Positions 26,024-34,213 of a DNA stretch of 64,000 nt are shown here, piece by piece. This DNA comes from Larkinella arboricola (GTDB taxonomy: Bacteria; Bacteroidota; Bacteroidia; Cytophagales; Spirosomataceae), in assembly GCF_003259745.1 (NCBI RefSeq), contig NZ_QLMC01000003.1, positions 744,001 to 808,000 on the forward strand. The letters run 5' to 3'. The position numbers were made by a program, and so were the translations under genes. Under the pieces are notes generated by a model. That model searched no databases, was not told where the DNA came from, and saw only the letters and a list, made by a program, of their open reading frames with translations. Positions within the stretch are counted from its first letter, which is position 1. Each line of letters starts with the position of its first letter.

Positions 26024-27121
26024 TTATTTTATCAATCTCAATACTTCTTCTGCAATTTCGCGGGCGGCTTTGGGCCGGGCCAGACCGCTGATATTTTGAC
26101 TGAGCGCAACCTGCTGCCCGGCATCTGCCAAAAGCCGCAAAGCTGCCGGAACCAACTCCGTCGAAGCGTCACGGTCTTTGACCAGCAAGGCCGCATTTCG
26201 GTTCACCAGACTCAGCGCGTTTTTCGTCTGATGGTCTTCGGCCGCCGTCGGCAACGGTACCAGAATGGCGGGTTTTGCCACCAGGCAAAGTTCGGAGATC
26301 GAGAGCGCGCCCGCCCGCGAAACCACCACATCGGCAGCCGCATAGGCCAGATCCATCTCGTAAATAAAATCAAAGGCTTTGATCCGATCGGTTCCCGCAT
26401 CAGCAATGGCCTGGCGAGCCCGCTCGATAAATGCCGTACCGGTTTGCCACACGACCTGATAACCGGATTCGATCAGCAAGTTCAGGTCTTTCTCGACACT
26501 TTCGTTGATGGTTCGGGCACCCTGGCTTCCGCCAATAATGAGCAGCGTTTTGCGCTCCGGTTCCAGTTGAAAAAACGAGAGTCCTTCGGTCCGTTTCATA
26601 CCGGCCTGCATAATATCCGTGCGGACAGGATTGCCGGTCAAGGTGAGTTTTTCTTCGGGAAAAAACGCGTCCATACCGGGGTAGGCCACACAAATGGTCC
26701 GGGCCCGGCGCGACAACAGTTTATTGGTCAGACCGGCGTAGGAGTTTTGTTCCTGAATCAGCGTGGGAATGCCTTTTAACGAAGCCGCCAGCAAAACCGG
26801 GCCACTGGCATAGCCACCTACGCCCACGGCCACATCCGGTCTGAAATCACGGACAACCTGCCGGGCTCGCCAGAAACTCCGGCCAAGCTTGAACGGAAAA
26901 GCCAGGTTTTCGGCCGTTAACTGGCGCTTGATACCCACCACCGGTAGCCCAATGATCTGGTAACCGGCCCGGGGCACTTTTTCCATTTCCATCTTCCCCT
27001 CCGCCCCTACAAACAGGATTTCAACGGTTGGATCGATGGTTTTCAACTCATTGGCAATGGCAATCGCCGGATAGATGTGTCCGCCGGTTCCACCGCCACT
27101 GATGATAACGCGTTTTGGCAT
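26024..27121 (-). CDS. murG: UDP-GlcNAc--lipid I N-acetylglucosaminyltransferase
   Basis: 365 residues. RVIISGGGTGGHIYPAIAIANEL is the first glycine-rich loop of the GT28 family; VAVGVGGYASGPVLLAA near residue 95, LTGNPVRTDI near residue 160 and LIIGGSQGARTINESV near residue 190 follow; VVSRAGALSISELC near residue 265 is the donor-binding motif. MurG makes lipid II at the inner face of the membrane. The gene is between ftsW and murC, the normal order. Confidence 0.97.
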   Translation of the reverse strand: MPKRVIISGGGTGGHIYPAIAIANELKTIDPTVEILFVGAEGKMEMEKVPRAGYQIIGLPVVGIKRQLTAENLAFPFKLGRSFWRARQVVRDFRPDVAVGVGGYASGPVLLAASLKGIPTLIQEQNSYAGLTNKLLSRRARTICVAYPGMDAFFPEEKLTLTGNPVRTDIMQAGMKRTEGLSFFQLEPERKTLLIIGGSQGARTINESVEKDLNLLIESGYQVVWQTGTAFIERARQAIADAGTDRIKAFDFIYEMDLAYAAADVVVSRAGALSISELCLVAKPAILVPLPTAAEDHQTKNALSLVNRNAALLVKDRDASTELVPAALRLLADAGQQVALSQNISGLARPKAAREIAEEVLRLIK

Positions 27122-27166
27122 ATAGAATTACGATTGTGATGAAACGGCCCGTTAACAGATCATGAA

Positions 27167-28321
27167 TCAGGCTGTTTTCATCAAATTACTTTCGTCGGCT
27201 TCACCCCGGCTGACACTGATAATAATTCCGATGGCCGTTCCCGTAAAAAGCAGCGACGTACCGCCCATACTCAGCAACGGCAGCGGCTGGCCCGTTACCG
27301 GAACCAGACCCACCGAAACCGCCATGTTAATCATCGCCTGAATAACGATACTGAACGTCAGCCCGGCCGACAGCAGACCGCCATAAGCCCGGTTGGCCTT
27401 TCGGATGGCCCGCATCCCCCGCCAGAGCAGGTAGAGGTAGGCCATGATAATAACGACGCCCCCGATCAAACCGTACTCTTCCACGATCATGGCAAAAATA
27501 AAGTCGGAGTAAGAATGGGGCAGGTAATTCCGCTGGTGACTGTTGCCGGGGCCTTGTCCGTAGATACCGCCATGCGCCAGAGCGATGTACGATTGTTCCA
27601 CCTGAAATTCGGGAGGCCGCCTGCCGTTGAAGGTTTCCCAGTAATTGGTCAACCGGCTGCCCGATGTTTTGGCCCGCTGGCCGAGCAGCAGGGCAAAGCT
27701 GCCCATGATGATGCAGAAAATCACCATGCCGGCCAGATACTTCATGGGTACGCGGCCAATGTACATCAGCAAAAAACAGGTTGCCGCCAGCAAAGCCGCC
27801 GTCGACGCGTTACTCAGCACAATACAGGCACAGATCAACCCGATCCAGATAATCATGTTGGTCAGGATGCTGGGGTCGTATTCTTCGCGCTTGATGTGTT
27901 GCCGTTTGGCGAGCATGGCGGCCAGGTTGGAAATTAAGGCCAGTTTAGCCAAATCCGACGGCTGGAAAGTCTGGTTAATCAGCGGAATCGTGATCCAGCG
28001 CGACGCTTCGTTGAGGTTGGTTCCCTTGAAATAGGCCCACAGCAATAGCGGCACCGAAAGCCACATGCCAAACCGTGAAAGCCGGGCGTAATAGATGTAA
28101 TTAAACCGGTGAGCAATCCACATACACGCCAGTCCCAGCGCCACCAGCGCACCGTGTTTGAAGAGGTAATACTCCGTCGATTGCAGCTTCTGGTACGCCA
28201 TCGTACCGGTTGCGCTGTACACAACGGCGATACTCATAATCGAAAAAAACAGCACCACGCCCCAGATATGGTAGTCGCCCTTGATGTTTTTTCTTAACCA
28301 GCCAGTCGGTGAAATAATCAT
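27167..28321 (-). CDS. ftsW: Lipid II polymerase FtsW (SEDS family)
   Basis: 384 residues with about ten membrane segments. The SEDS pattern is seen in LALISNLAAMLAKRQ near residue 125, YIALAHGGIYGQGPGNSHQRNYLPHSYSDFIFAMIVEEYGL near residue 250 and VPVTGQPLPLLSMGGTSLLFTGTAIGI near residue 345. FtsW polymerises lipid II into septal peptidoglycan with the class B PBP FtsI, whose gene is not in this window. Position between murD and murG identifies it as FtsW rather than RodA. Confidence 0.95.
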   Translation of the reverse strand: MIISPTGWLRKNIKGDYHIWGVVLFFSIMSIAVVYSATGTMAYQKLQSTEYYLFKHGALVALGLACMWIAHRFNYIYYARLSRFGMWLSVPLLLWAYFKGTNLNEASRWITIPLINQTFQPSDLAKLALISNLAAMLAKRQHIKREEYDPSILTNMIIWIGLICACIVLSNASTAALLAATCFLLMYIGRVPMKYLAGMVIFCIIMGSFALLLGQRAKTSGSRLTNYWETFNGRRPPEFQVEQSYIALAHGGIYGQGPGNSHQRNYLPHSYSDFIFAMIVEEYGLIGGVVIIMAYLYLLWRGMRAIRKANRAYGGLLSAGLTFSIVIQAMINMAVSVGLVPVTGQPLPLLSMGGTSLLFTGTAIGIIISVSRGEADESNLMKTA

Positions 28322-28325
28322 CGGA

Positions 28326-28386
28326 ATGAATTAAGAGTTAAGAATTAAGAGTAATAAGTTGAAGGCAGCCAGGCCGCTTAATTCAT
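28326..28386. repeat. Short inverted repeat at the murD-ftsW gap
   Basis: ATGAATTAAG (28326-28335) and CTTAATTCAT (28377-28386) are perfect complements. The gap also has tandem TTAAGAG words. The right arm overlaps the murD stop region. It is similar in style to the repeats of the acc block, but shorter. Confidence 0.4.
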
Positions 28387-29730
28387 AATTCGTTTAACTG
28401 CTTCTTTAAACCGATTCCCCCGGTCTTCGTAGTTGCGGAACAGATCAAAACTGGCGCAGGCCGGAGAGAGCAGAACCGTATCACCGGGCTTGCCCCATTC
28501 GAGTCCTTTAGCAACGGCTTCGTTGACATCCTGCGTTTCAAACAGGGCCGGAACCCGGTCTGCGAAATAGCTAACCAGCTTCTGATTGTCTTTTCCCAGA
28601 CAAATTAAGGCTTTTACTTTTTCGCGCACCAGCGCAGCCAGTTGACCGTAATCATTGCCTTTGTCGAGGCCGCCCGCAATCCAGATCACCGGCGTTGTCA
28701 TGCTTTCGAGGGCATAATAGACCGAATCGACATTGGTTGCTTTGGAGTCGTTAATAAACTGAACGCCCTTGATTTCGCCCGCCGGTTCGAGCCGGTGCGG
28801 AGCATTCTGGAACGTCATCAGTCCCCGGTGCAGGGCTTCCGGCCCCACGCCAACCGCCTGAGCGGCTGAGATGGCAGCCAGCATGTTGATGGCATTATGT
28901 CTGCCTTTCAGGGGCAGTTCGGCCATATTCGCCTGGAATGGCTGATGGCCGTCGGCCAGAACCAGCAAACCGTCGTTCAGGTAAGCACCGGGCTGCGGGG
29001 AGCCGATTAGCGAAACGGGCCGCACTTGCACCGCCGGTTGGCGGTCAGTCAGTTCTTTGCTGATCACCGGATCTTCCTGATAATAGATCAGCGTATCATC
29101 CGGCGTCATGTTCTGCAAAATGCGGAACTTGGAATTCGTATAGTTCTGAAACTGGTATTCGTAGCGATCCAGGTGATCGGGCGTTATGTTGAGCAGGATG
29201 GCCACGTTCATCCGGGCGCGGTACATATCGTCCAGTTGAAAGCTGCTCAGTTCCAGCACATAAAAATCGAATGAATTTTCGAGAACCTGCCGGGCGAAGC
29301 TGTCGCCAATATTTCCGGCCAGACCGACGTTGAACCCGGCGGTTTTCAGCAGGTGATAGGTCAGGAGGGTTGTGGTGGTTTTGCCGTTGCTGCCCGTAAT
29401 ACCGATCAATCGGGCGTTTGTATACCGGGTTGCCAGTTCAATTTCCGAAATAACCGGGATGTTTTTTTGCCGCAGCTTCTGAATAATAGCGGCTTTTTCG
29501 GGAATACCGGGACTTTTGACCACTTCCTGAGCCTGAAGAATCTGTTCTTCGGTATGTTGTCCCTCTTCAAACGGAATACCGTGCTGAAGCAACATATTCC
29601 GGTAGGTTTCCTGCAAAAGACCCCTGTCGGACAGAAAAACGGTGTATCCCTTTGCTTTTGCGAGCAACGCGGCCCCAACGCCACTTTCTCCACCGCCCAA
29701 AATGACCATCAACGGCATTTTAACTTCCAT
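28378..29730 (-). CDS. murD: UDP-N-acetylmuramoylalanine--D-glutamate ligase
   Basis: 450 residues from ATG 29730; an in-frame ATG at 29718 (MPLMVILGGGESG) is an alternative start. The N-terminus VILGGGESGVGAALLAKAKG is MurD-like, LIGITGSNGKTTTTLLTYHLL near residue 110 is the P-loop, and FINDSKATNVDSVYYALE near residue 325 and ALICLGKDNQKL are C-terminal motifs. It adds D-glutamate to UDP-MurNAc-L-Ala. It is the first gene of this half cluster; upstream is the mscL terminator, so transcription probably starts in the 29731-29817 gap. Confidence 0.97.
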   Translation of the reverse strand: MEVKMPLMVILGGGESGVGAALLAKAKGYTVFLSDRGLLQETYRNMLLQHGIPFEEGQHTEEQILQAQEVVKSPGIPEKAAIIQKLRQKNIPVISEIELATRYTNARLIGITGSNGKTTTTLLTYHLLKTAGFNVGLAGNIGDSFARQVLENSFDFYVLELSSFQLDDMYRARMNVAILLNITPDHLDRYEYQFQNYTNSKFRILQNMTPDDTLIYYQEDPVISKELTDRQPAVQVRPVSLIGSPQPGAYLNDGLLVLADGHQPFQANMAELPLKGRHNAINMLAAISAAQAVGVGPEALHRGLMTFQNAPHRLEPAGEIKGVQFINDSKATNVDSVYYALESMTTPVIWIAGGLDKGNDYGQLAALVREKVKALICLGKDNQKLVSYFADRVPALFETQDVNEAVAKGLEWGKPGDTVLLSPACASFDLFRNYEDRGNRFKEAVKRIMN

Positions 29731-29752
29731 ATCGTTATATGCAAACCAGAAA

Positions 29753-29760
29753 CAAAAATA
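29753..29760 (-). promoter_or_regulatory. Putative -7 motif TATTTTTG of the murD-ftsZ block
   Basis: TATTTTTG fits TAnnTTTG on the reverse strand and lies 22 bases before the murD ATG, after the mscL terminator. The -33 element is unclear. It is the only good promoter candidate for the block seen in this gap. Confidence 0.4.
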
Positions 29761-29817
29761 GAGGTTTCGCCGTAGTCTGTCCGTTCCCCGGGCAATCTTT
29801 TTGAGAATAAAAACAAA

Positions 29818-29835
29818 CCCCGCTCATGAGCGGGG
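29818..29835 (-). terminator. Terminator of mscL
   Basis: CCCCGCTCATGAGCGGGG is a perfect palindromic stem-loop. On the reverse strand it is followed by TTTGTTTTT. It lies 26 bases beyond the mscL stop and separates it from murD. Confidence 0.88.
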
Positions 29836-29861
29836 TGGAATGGGTGGGTACAGCGGAAAGG

Positions 29862-30194
29862 TCACTCTTTTTTTTCCAGCGATGTCGATACGCGTAATCG
29901 GTTGGCTGCCTTCACAATAAGAAACACGACCCAGGCAATAATTATAAATTGAATCACAATATTGAGGAAATTACCGTATCGAATGGCCACTTCCGGGGTA
30001 TTGCCGACGGCTTCTCTCAGAACGATCTTCAAATCGCTGAAATCGATTCCACCGGTTAATATACCCAGAATCGGATTGATAATGTCTTCAACCAGTGAAG
30101 TCGTAATTTTTCCGAAAGCAGCACCGATGATTACACCCACGGCCAGATCAAGGACGTTACCCTGGGCAATAAAGATTCTAAACTCTCGCAGCAT
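29862..30194 (-). CDS. mscL: Large-conductance mechanosensitive channel MscL
   Basis: 110 residues, shorter than E. coli MscL (136) because the cytoplasmic C-terminal helix bundle is cut down to a charged tail (ANRLRVSTSLEKKE). The N-terminal MLREFRIFIAQGNVLDLAVGVIIGAAFGKI is the conserved first helix and pore-lining TM1; TM2 is FLNIVIQFIIIAWVVFLIVKA. The channel opens under membrane tension to release solutes during osmotic downshock. It is a single gene with its own terminator. Confidence 0.93.
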   Translation of the reverse strand: MLREFRIFIAQGNVLDLAVGVIIGAAFGKITTSLVEDIINPILGILTGGIDFSDLKIVLREAVGNTPEVAIRYGNFLNIVIQFIIIAWVVFLIVKAANRLRVSTSLEKKE

Positions 30195-30306
30195 GGCAGT
30201 TACGGTTTGATTCGCGGGAAGTTATAAAATGTAACTATTTTGTCAAATTTATTCACAAAATAAATAACAGCCTTATACGCCCTTCCATTTTTCTGCAAAC
30301 CGAAGC

Positions 30307-31089
30307 CTATTTCTTCTCCTCTACCCAAACCCTCATCCCCTGTAGGGTCATCGGGCCGTATTGGGTGGCCAGGGCCACGTCGGCGGCATCGCGACCATAG
30401 GCGACCACAATCCGGTTACCGCGTGGTTCTTTCTGGGTGGCATCGAAGGTATACCACCGTCCATCAATAAAAGCCTCAAACCAGGCATGAAGATCCATCG
30501 GATCGAGTTGGTACAGATACCCGACCACCATCCGGGCGGGAATGCTCATGCTTCGGCAGAGTGCGATGCCCAGGTGCGCAAAATCACGGCAAACTCCCAT
30601 TCGCTTCTCGGCGGTATCAACGGCGGAGGTGGTCGCATCGCTCGTACCGTATTGATACGTAATGTGGGCCTGAATCCAGCTTCGGATGGCTTCCACCTGG
30701 TCGTAGCCGGGTATAGCGCCTGCCGTAATATCCAGAGCCTGAGGCCCCAGCCGGTCCGACTGGCAGTATCGGCTCGGCAGCAGAAACTGCAACGTATCGT
30801 CGGGCAAGTCCTGTACCGGAACATACGGAGCCCCGGGTGCTACGTCGATTGCGTCAGCGGTTTCGGCGGTTAACGAAATCCTGATTTTGAACGGTCCAGC
30901 CGGGGCCACAAGCCGCTGGCAGAGATTACCATAGGTATCGGTGTATTCGACAACCGGCGTATGGGGTTCAATTTCATATTCTTCGGAGATAATCCACTGC
31001 CCGGCGCCGGAGCGGGGGCGTAACATCAGCACAACAGGTGCCGGGGCCGGAACGTCGTAAATGAGTTCACAGCCAGCAAAAAGCTTCAT
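30307..31089 (-). CDS. Transglutaminase-like domain protein
   Basis: 260 residues. The catalytic triad is visible: RMGVCRDFAHLGIALCRSMSIPARMVVGY (Cys near 170), DLHAWFEAFIDGRWYTFDAT (His near 208 and Asp near 223). The N-terminal half (CELIYDVPAPAPVVLMLRPRSGAGQWI) is the beta-rich domain that precedes many bacterial transglutaminase-like peptidases. These are usually cysteine proteases or amidases rather than crosslinkers. No signal peptide is seen. The gene is monocistronic; no partner suggests the substrate. Confidence 0.88.
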   Translation of the reverse strand: MKLFAGCELIYDVPAPAPVVLMLRPRSGAGQWIISEEYEIEPHTPVVEYTDTYGNLCQRLVAPAGPFKIRISLTAETADAIDVAPGAPYVPVQDLPDDTLQFLLPSRYCQSDRLGPQALDITAGAIPGYDQVEAIRSWIQAHITYQYGTSDATTSAVDTAEKRMGVCRDFAHLGIALCRSMSIPARMVVGYLYQLDPMDLHAWFEAFIDGRWYTFDATQKEPRGNRIVVAYGRDAADVALATQYGPMTLQGMRVWVEEKK

Positions 31090-31225
31090 ACGTGAATAAA
31101 AAAAGGGAATGATTTAAGGTTGGGCAGGCGAATGGCCAGCTTAGCACGATCTAACTTCTTTAAACCAAAGGCTTCCGGAATTGTTGGCGCAGCTTGCCAC
31201 AAAACATACAGGAACGTAGCGGGCC

Positions 31226-31260
31226 ATAAAAAAACCGTCGGATTTCCGCTTTTTGACGGT
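31226..31260 (-). terminator. Terminator of the thioredoxin-fold gene
   Basis: On the reverse strand ACCGTC (31260-31255) and GACGGT (31239-31234) form a stem, followed by a run of T (31233-31226). It lies about 40 bases past the stop at 31300. Confidence 0.7.
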
Positions 31261-31299
31261 ATCCAGACGGTTCTTGTGCGCCGTTGCCAGCAGCTCTGG

Positions 31300-31866
31300 T
31301 TATAATTTTACCGAATATTTCTTAGTATACGTTGTCGTCTTAAACTGTTCGAAGGGTTCAGATTTGTAATGATCACCACCGATGAACGTAATGATCTGGT
31401 GAAAAACCGGCGGCTTCATAAAACCGGGAACGGGCTGAATTGCCTGAAACTTCTCGTTCATAAACACCACCGTGGGGTAGCTAAGCTGGTTCTGCAACAG
31501 GGCCGCTGCCAACTGATGATACCCCCGGTTGCCCTGCGCCACGTACACAAATTTATCTTTTCCGAGAACGATGTCCTCTTTCTGTTCGGCGTTGAGCTTG
31601 ACGGCGTAATAATTCTTATTGATGTAATCGGCTACGGAAGGATTGCTGAAGGTTTCGCGGTCCATGACTTTACACCAGCCACACCAGTCGGTATACACGT
31701 CAATGAAAATCTTTTTAGGGTTCTTCTGGTTCAGCGCAAAGGCTTCTTCAATCGTGAGCCACTTGATTTTGGCTTCTTCCTTAACGGCTTCGGGCCGGGG
31801 TCGGAAGGCAACCAGCGTGACAGCCACCAGCAAAAACGTGAGGATCAGGGAGAATGGCTTATTCAT
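31300..31866 (-). CDS. Exported thioredoxin-fold protein with CGWC
   Basis: 188 residues with an N-terminal signal/anchor (SLILTFLLVAVTLVAF) and a thioredoxin fold: KKIFIDVYTDWCGWCKVMDRETFSN carries the CGWC redox motif near residue 64, and LSYPTVVFMNEKFQ has the cis-Pro. The region between resembles DUF255-type thioredoxin proteins. It is likely a periplasmic disulfide reductant or oxidant; its partner is unknown. No operon neighbour. Confidence 0.85.
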   Translation of the reverse strand: MNKPFSLILTFLLVAVTLVAFRPRPEAVKEEAKIKWLTIEEAFALNQKNPKKIFIDVYTDWCGWCKVMDRETFSNPSVADYINKNYYAVKLNAEQKEDIVLGKDKFVYVAQGNRGYHQLAAALLQNQLSYPTVVFMNEKFQAIQPVPGFMKPPVFHQIITFIGGDHYKSEPFEQFKTTTYTKKYSVKL

Positions 31867-32040
31867 ACGTTTAATGATTTACGCGAAACCGTCTGGAGTC
31901 GCCTTACCGATTGAATAACGAACAGTAACGAATTAACAATATGCCATACCCGCAGGTTCATGGCCTTATTTTGACTTATAAATTCTATCAGGGTAACAAG
32001 ATTGGCTCTAAAATAGAGCGATCCTATCAAATTAACGCAT

Positions 32041-33318
32041 TCAGAACGGATTTTGGTCGTCGTGCAGGTCTTTAATGGAGCCAAAACCGATGACATCCCG
32101 GAAAACCGGATTATCGCGCAGTTCAGTGGCCCGCATCAGCTTGTCGCTTCCGAATTTCGCTTTGACTTCGTAGACGGCTTTCCGGAGCGTGTTTTTGCGG
32201 GTATTGTCTTCAAACAAGCTAAATGGAACCAGTTGGGCCGGTATGAACCGAAACACACTGACGCTCATGCTCCGGATGGACCGGTTCAGGATTGGTTCGC
32301 ACCGGTTGACGTGCTGAAACCGTTCAAAGCGCTGCCGGATCAGGTTATACAGTTCCATGCCGTCCTGCCTGGGCTCCGGCAGTTTGATTTCATCGCCGTA
32401 ATTCCTACTGTCGTGATACCGGCAGGAAAATGTTACTTCCTGACAGAAAACATCCTGCTTCATCATCCGGCGTTCGAGCGTCAGACAGAGCGATTGCAGC
32501 AGTTCATCCAGTTGCTCCGGCGACTGCCGCTGGCTGGCCGAAACGGTCCGCATGGCCTGCATACTCTTGTAAGCACTAGTTTCCAGATCCACCTCGCCCC
32601 CGAAGTTCAGCCGCAAATGCCAGTGCCAGCCAATAATGCTTTTGCAAACCGCCCGCAGCCGCTCCGGCGACGCATACCGCAGATTCAGGGGCGTCAGGAT
32701 GCCCTGGTCCTGCAACCGTTTGGCCATCCGCTGACCAATGCCGGGCAGGTCGGTTAGGTGCAGATCTTTCAGTACATCGTCGATGGTTTCGGGCGTAATC
32801 ATCACCAGACCATCGGGTTTGTGGAGGTCGGAACCCAGTTTGGCCAGAAACGCGTTGGGCGCAATGCCGATGGAACACCGCAGCCAGTCGCCCACTTTCG
32901 TCCGGATATCGCTTTTGATCTGGAGCGCCACCTGCCAGACATCCTTATACATGAGCTGACAGCGGGTTAGGTCAACCACGGCTTCGTCGATGCTTTTGGG
33001 AAACACATCGGGCGTAAACTGCCGCAGGACATCAATAATCGCGACGTGAAATTCCCGGTAGCGTTTGGAGTTGATCTCCACCGGCACCAATCCCGGACAA
33101 AGCTGCATGGCCTCATCCAGCCGCATCCCCAGTTTTACTCCGAGCCTTTTGGCCTCAACGGACGGAGCAATCACACACCCCTGCTTACCGGTATAGACAC
33201 AGACCGCAACCGGCCGGTCGCGCAGGTAAAAGTTGACCTGTTGCTCACAACTGGCAAAAAAGCTATTCATGTCAACGAACAAAACCGTTGGCTTTGTATA
33301 TTGCCCTATCCGCTTCAT
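32041..33318 (-). CDS. Y-family DNA polymerase (DinB/UmuC-like)
   Basis: 425 residues. Catalytic carboxylates are in place: FVDMNSFFASCEQQ (Asp16) and KSIDEAVVDLT (Asp111, Glu112). GCVIAPSVEAKRLGVKLGM matches the fingers region of the family, and LTDLPGIGQRMAKRL near residue 195 is the helix-hairpin-helix. C-terminal 200 residues form the little finger. It carries out error-prone or lesion-bypass synthesis. The C-terminus lacks an obvious clamp-binding QxxLF box, though LVPFSLFEDN near residue 370 is close. It is divergent from an S24 repressor-like gene with 118 bases between starts, which suggests damage-controlled expression (inference). Confidence 0.92.
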   Translation of the reverse strand: MKRIGQYTKPTVLFVDMNSFFASCEQQVNFYLRDRPVAVCVYTGKQGCVIAPSVEAKRLGVKLGMRLDEAMQLCPGLVPVEINSKRYREFHVAIIDVLRQFTPDVFPKSIDEAVVDLTRCQLMYKDVWQVALQIKSDIRTKVGDWLRCSIGIAPNAFLAKLGSDLHKPDGLVMITPETIDDVLKDLHLTDLPGIGQRMAKRLQDQGILTPLNLRYASPERLRAVCKSIIGWHWHLRLNFGGEVDLETSAYKSMQAMRTVSASQRQSPEQLDELLQSLCLTLERRMMKQDVFCQEVTFSCRYHDSRNYGDEIKLPEPRQDGMELYNLIRQRFERFQHVNRCEPILNRSIRSMSVSVFRFIPAQLVPFSLFEDNTRKNTLRKAVYEVKAKFGSDKLMRATELRDNPVFRDVIGFGSIKDLHDDQNPF

Positions 33319-33337
33319 TTTATGATTTAGCTAGCAT

Positions 33338-33347
33338 ATAATATTAT
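33338..33347. promoter_or_regulatory. Palindrome ATAATATTAT near the polymerase start (candidate operator)
   Basis: Perfect 10-bp palindrome, 19 bases upstream of the polymerase ATG at 33318. It overlaps a TATAATA word (33337-33343) also found in the palindrome on the S24-gene side (33401-33407). Confidence 0.45.
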
Positions 33348-33383
33348 TCTGGCAGGTTTCATCGGATTTGTTGTTTTATTTAG

Positions 33384-33391
33384 TAAATTTG
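33384..33391 (+). promoter_or_regulatory. Putative -7 motif TAAATTTG of the S24 gene
   Basis: TAAATTTG fits TAnnTTTG. A TTTG at 33367-33370 lies 13 bases upstream, a shorter spacing than the usual 17-23. The palindrome at 33401-33418 begins 9 bases downstream, so a repressor bound there would block it. Confidence 0.4.
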
Positions 33392-33400
33392 ATCACAATA

Positions 33401-33418
33401 TATAATACTTATATTATA
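33401..33418. promoter_or_regulatory. Palindrome TATAATA-CTTA-TATTATA (candidate operator)
   Basis: Perfect 7-bp arms around a 4-base spacer, 19 bases before the S24 gene start at 33437. It is the most symmetrical site in the divergent gap and a natural place for autoregulation. Confidence 0.55.
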
Positions 33419-33436
33419 ACAGTCAACAAGTATATC

Positions 33437-34153
33437 ATGTTTAGCGAACCGGGAAAATCGTTTGAGGAGGGTCTAGAACCGATTCAGGAACGGCTGCGGC
33501 AGGTGTTCGACGCCCTGGAAATCAGCATCTACCAGGCCGCTAAAGACCTGGGTGAGAACTCATCGAAATTTTACAACATCCTGAACGGGCGCGCCAAACC
33601 GTCGTATGACACCATCATGCGGCTTCTGGAGCAATATCCGCAGGTACGGGCCGACTTTCTGTTGCGGGGCCAAAAACCCGTGATCGACGAGCCGGAGCAA
33701 AATGGAAAGATTATTGAACTGGAGGTGCGGTATACCGACCTTCCGTTCGTACCGACGCGTTTCTACGCCAGCTTTATTGAAACCTATACCGAAGGAATCA
33801 GTATGGCCCAGATGGAAACGTACCGCGTTCCGGTTCACATGATCGGGAATTACAAAAATCCGGTCATTATCGAAATTTCCGGTAATAGCATGACCCCGCA
33901 ACTGGCCAACGGCGCGAAAGTCTTGGCGGTGCTGGTTGACCCCAATAATTGGGAATACCAGTCGGGCGGTATTTACGCGGTAATTTACCGGGACTTTTTT
34001 GTCGTTAAACGCATCAAAGACAACGAACTGCTGACCAAACAACGGTTAACGCTGCACTCCGACAACCCCAACGGCGGTAGCGTGACGGTTCCACTGAAAG
34101 ACATTCGCGGTATCTGGAAAATTGTCCGGGTAATCGATTCGCCGGTGGAGTAA
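33437..34153 (+). CDS. S24/LexA-type repressor with XRE-like N-terminus
   Basis: 238 residues from ATG 33437; the open frame reaches back to 33368, but that segment covers the palindromic operator region. Residues 15-75 form an XRE-like helix-turn-helix (LEISIYQAAKDLGENSSKFYNILNGRAKPSYDTIMRLL). The C-terminal domain has the S24 peptidase signature: IEISGNSMTPQLANGAKVL with Ser151, and FFVVKRIK with Lys191. LexA-type repressors cut themselves at Ala-Gly or Cys-Gly; I see no such pair in the linker (residues 80-140). It is probably the regulator of itself and the divergent polymerase. Confidence 0.85.
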   Translation: MFSEPGKSFEEGLEPIQERLRQVFDALEISIYQAAKDLGENSSKFYNILNGRAKPSYDTIMRLLEQYPQVRADFLLRGQKPVIDEPEQNGKIIELEVRYTDLPFVPTRFYASFIETYTEGISMAQMETYRVPVHMIGNYKNPVIIEISGNSMTPQLANGAKVLAVLVDPNNWEYQSGGIYAVIYRDFFVVKRIKDNELLTKQRLTLHSDNPNGGSVTVPLKDIRGIWKIVRVIDSPVE

Positions 34154-34169
34154 CGATTTCAGATTTCAT

Positions 34170-34207
34170 AAAAAAGCGGGTTGGAATAAGGTCCAACCCG
34201 CTTTTTT
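34170..34207. terminator. Bidirectional terminator between S24 and KdsC-like genes
   Basis: AAAAAAGCGGGTTGGA (34170-34185) pairs perfectly with TCCAACCCGCTTTTTT (34192-34207). It serves the forward S24 gene (stop 34153) and the reverse KdsC-like gene (stop 34214). Confidence 0.92.
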
Positions 34208-34213
34208 ATAAGG

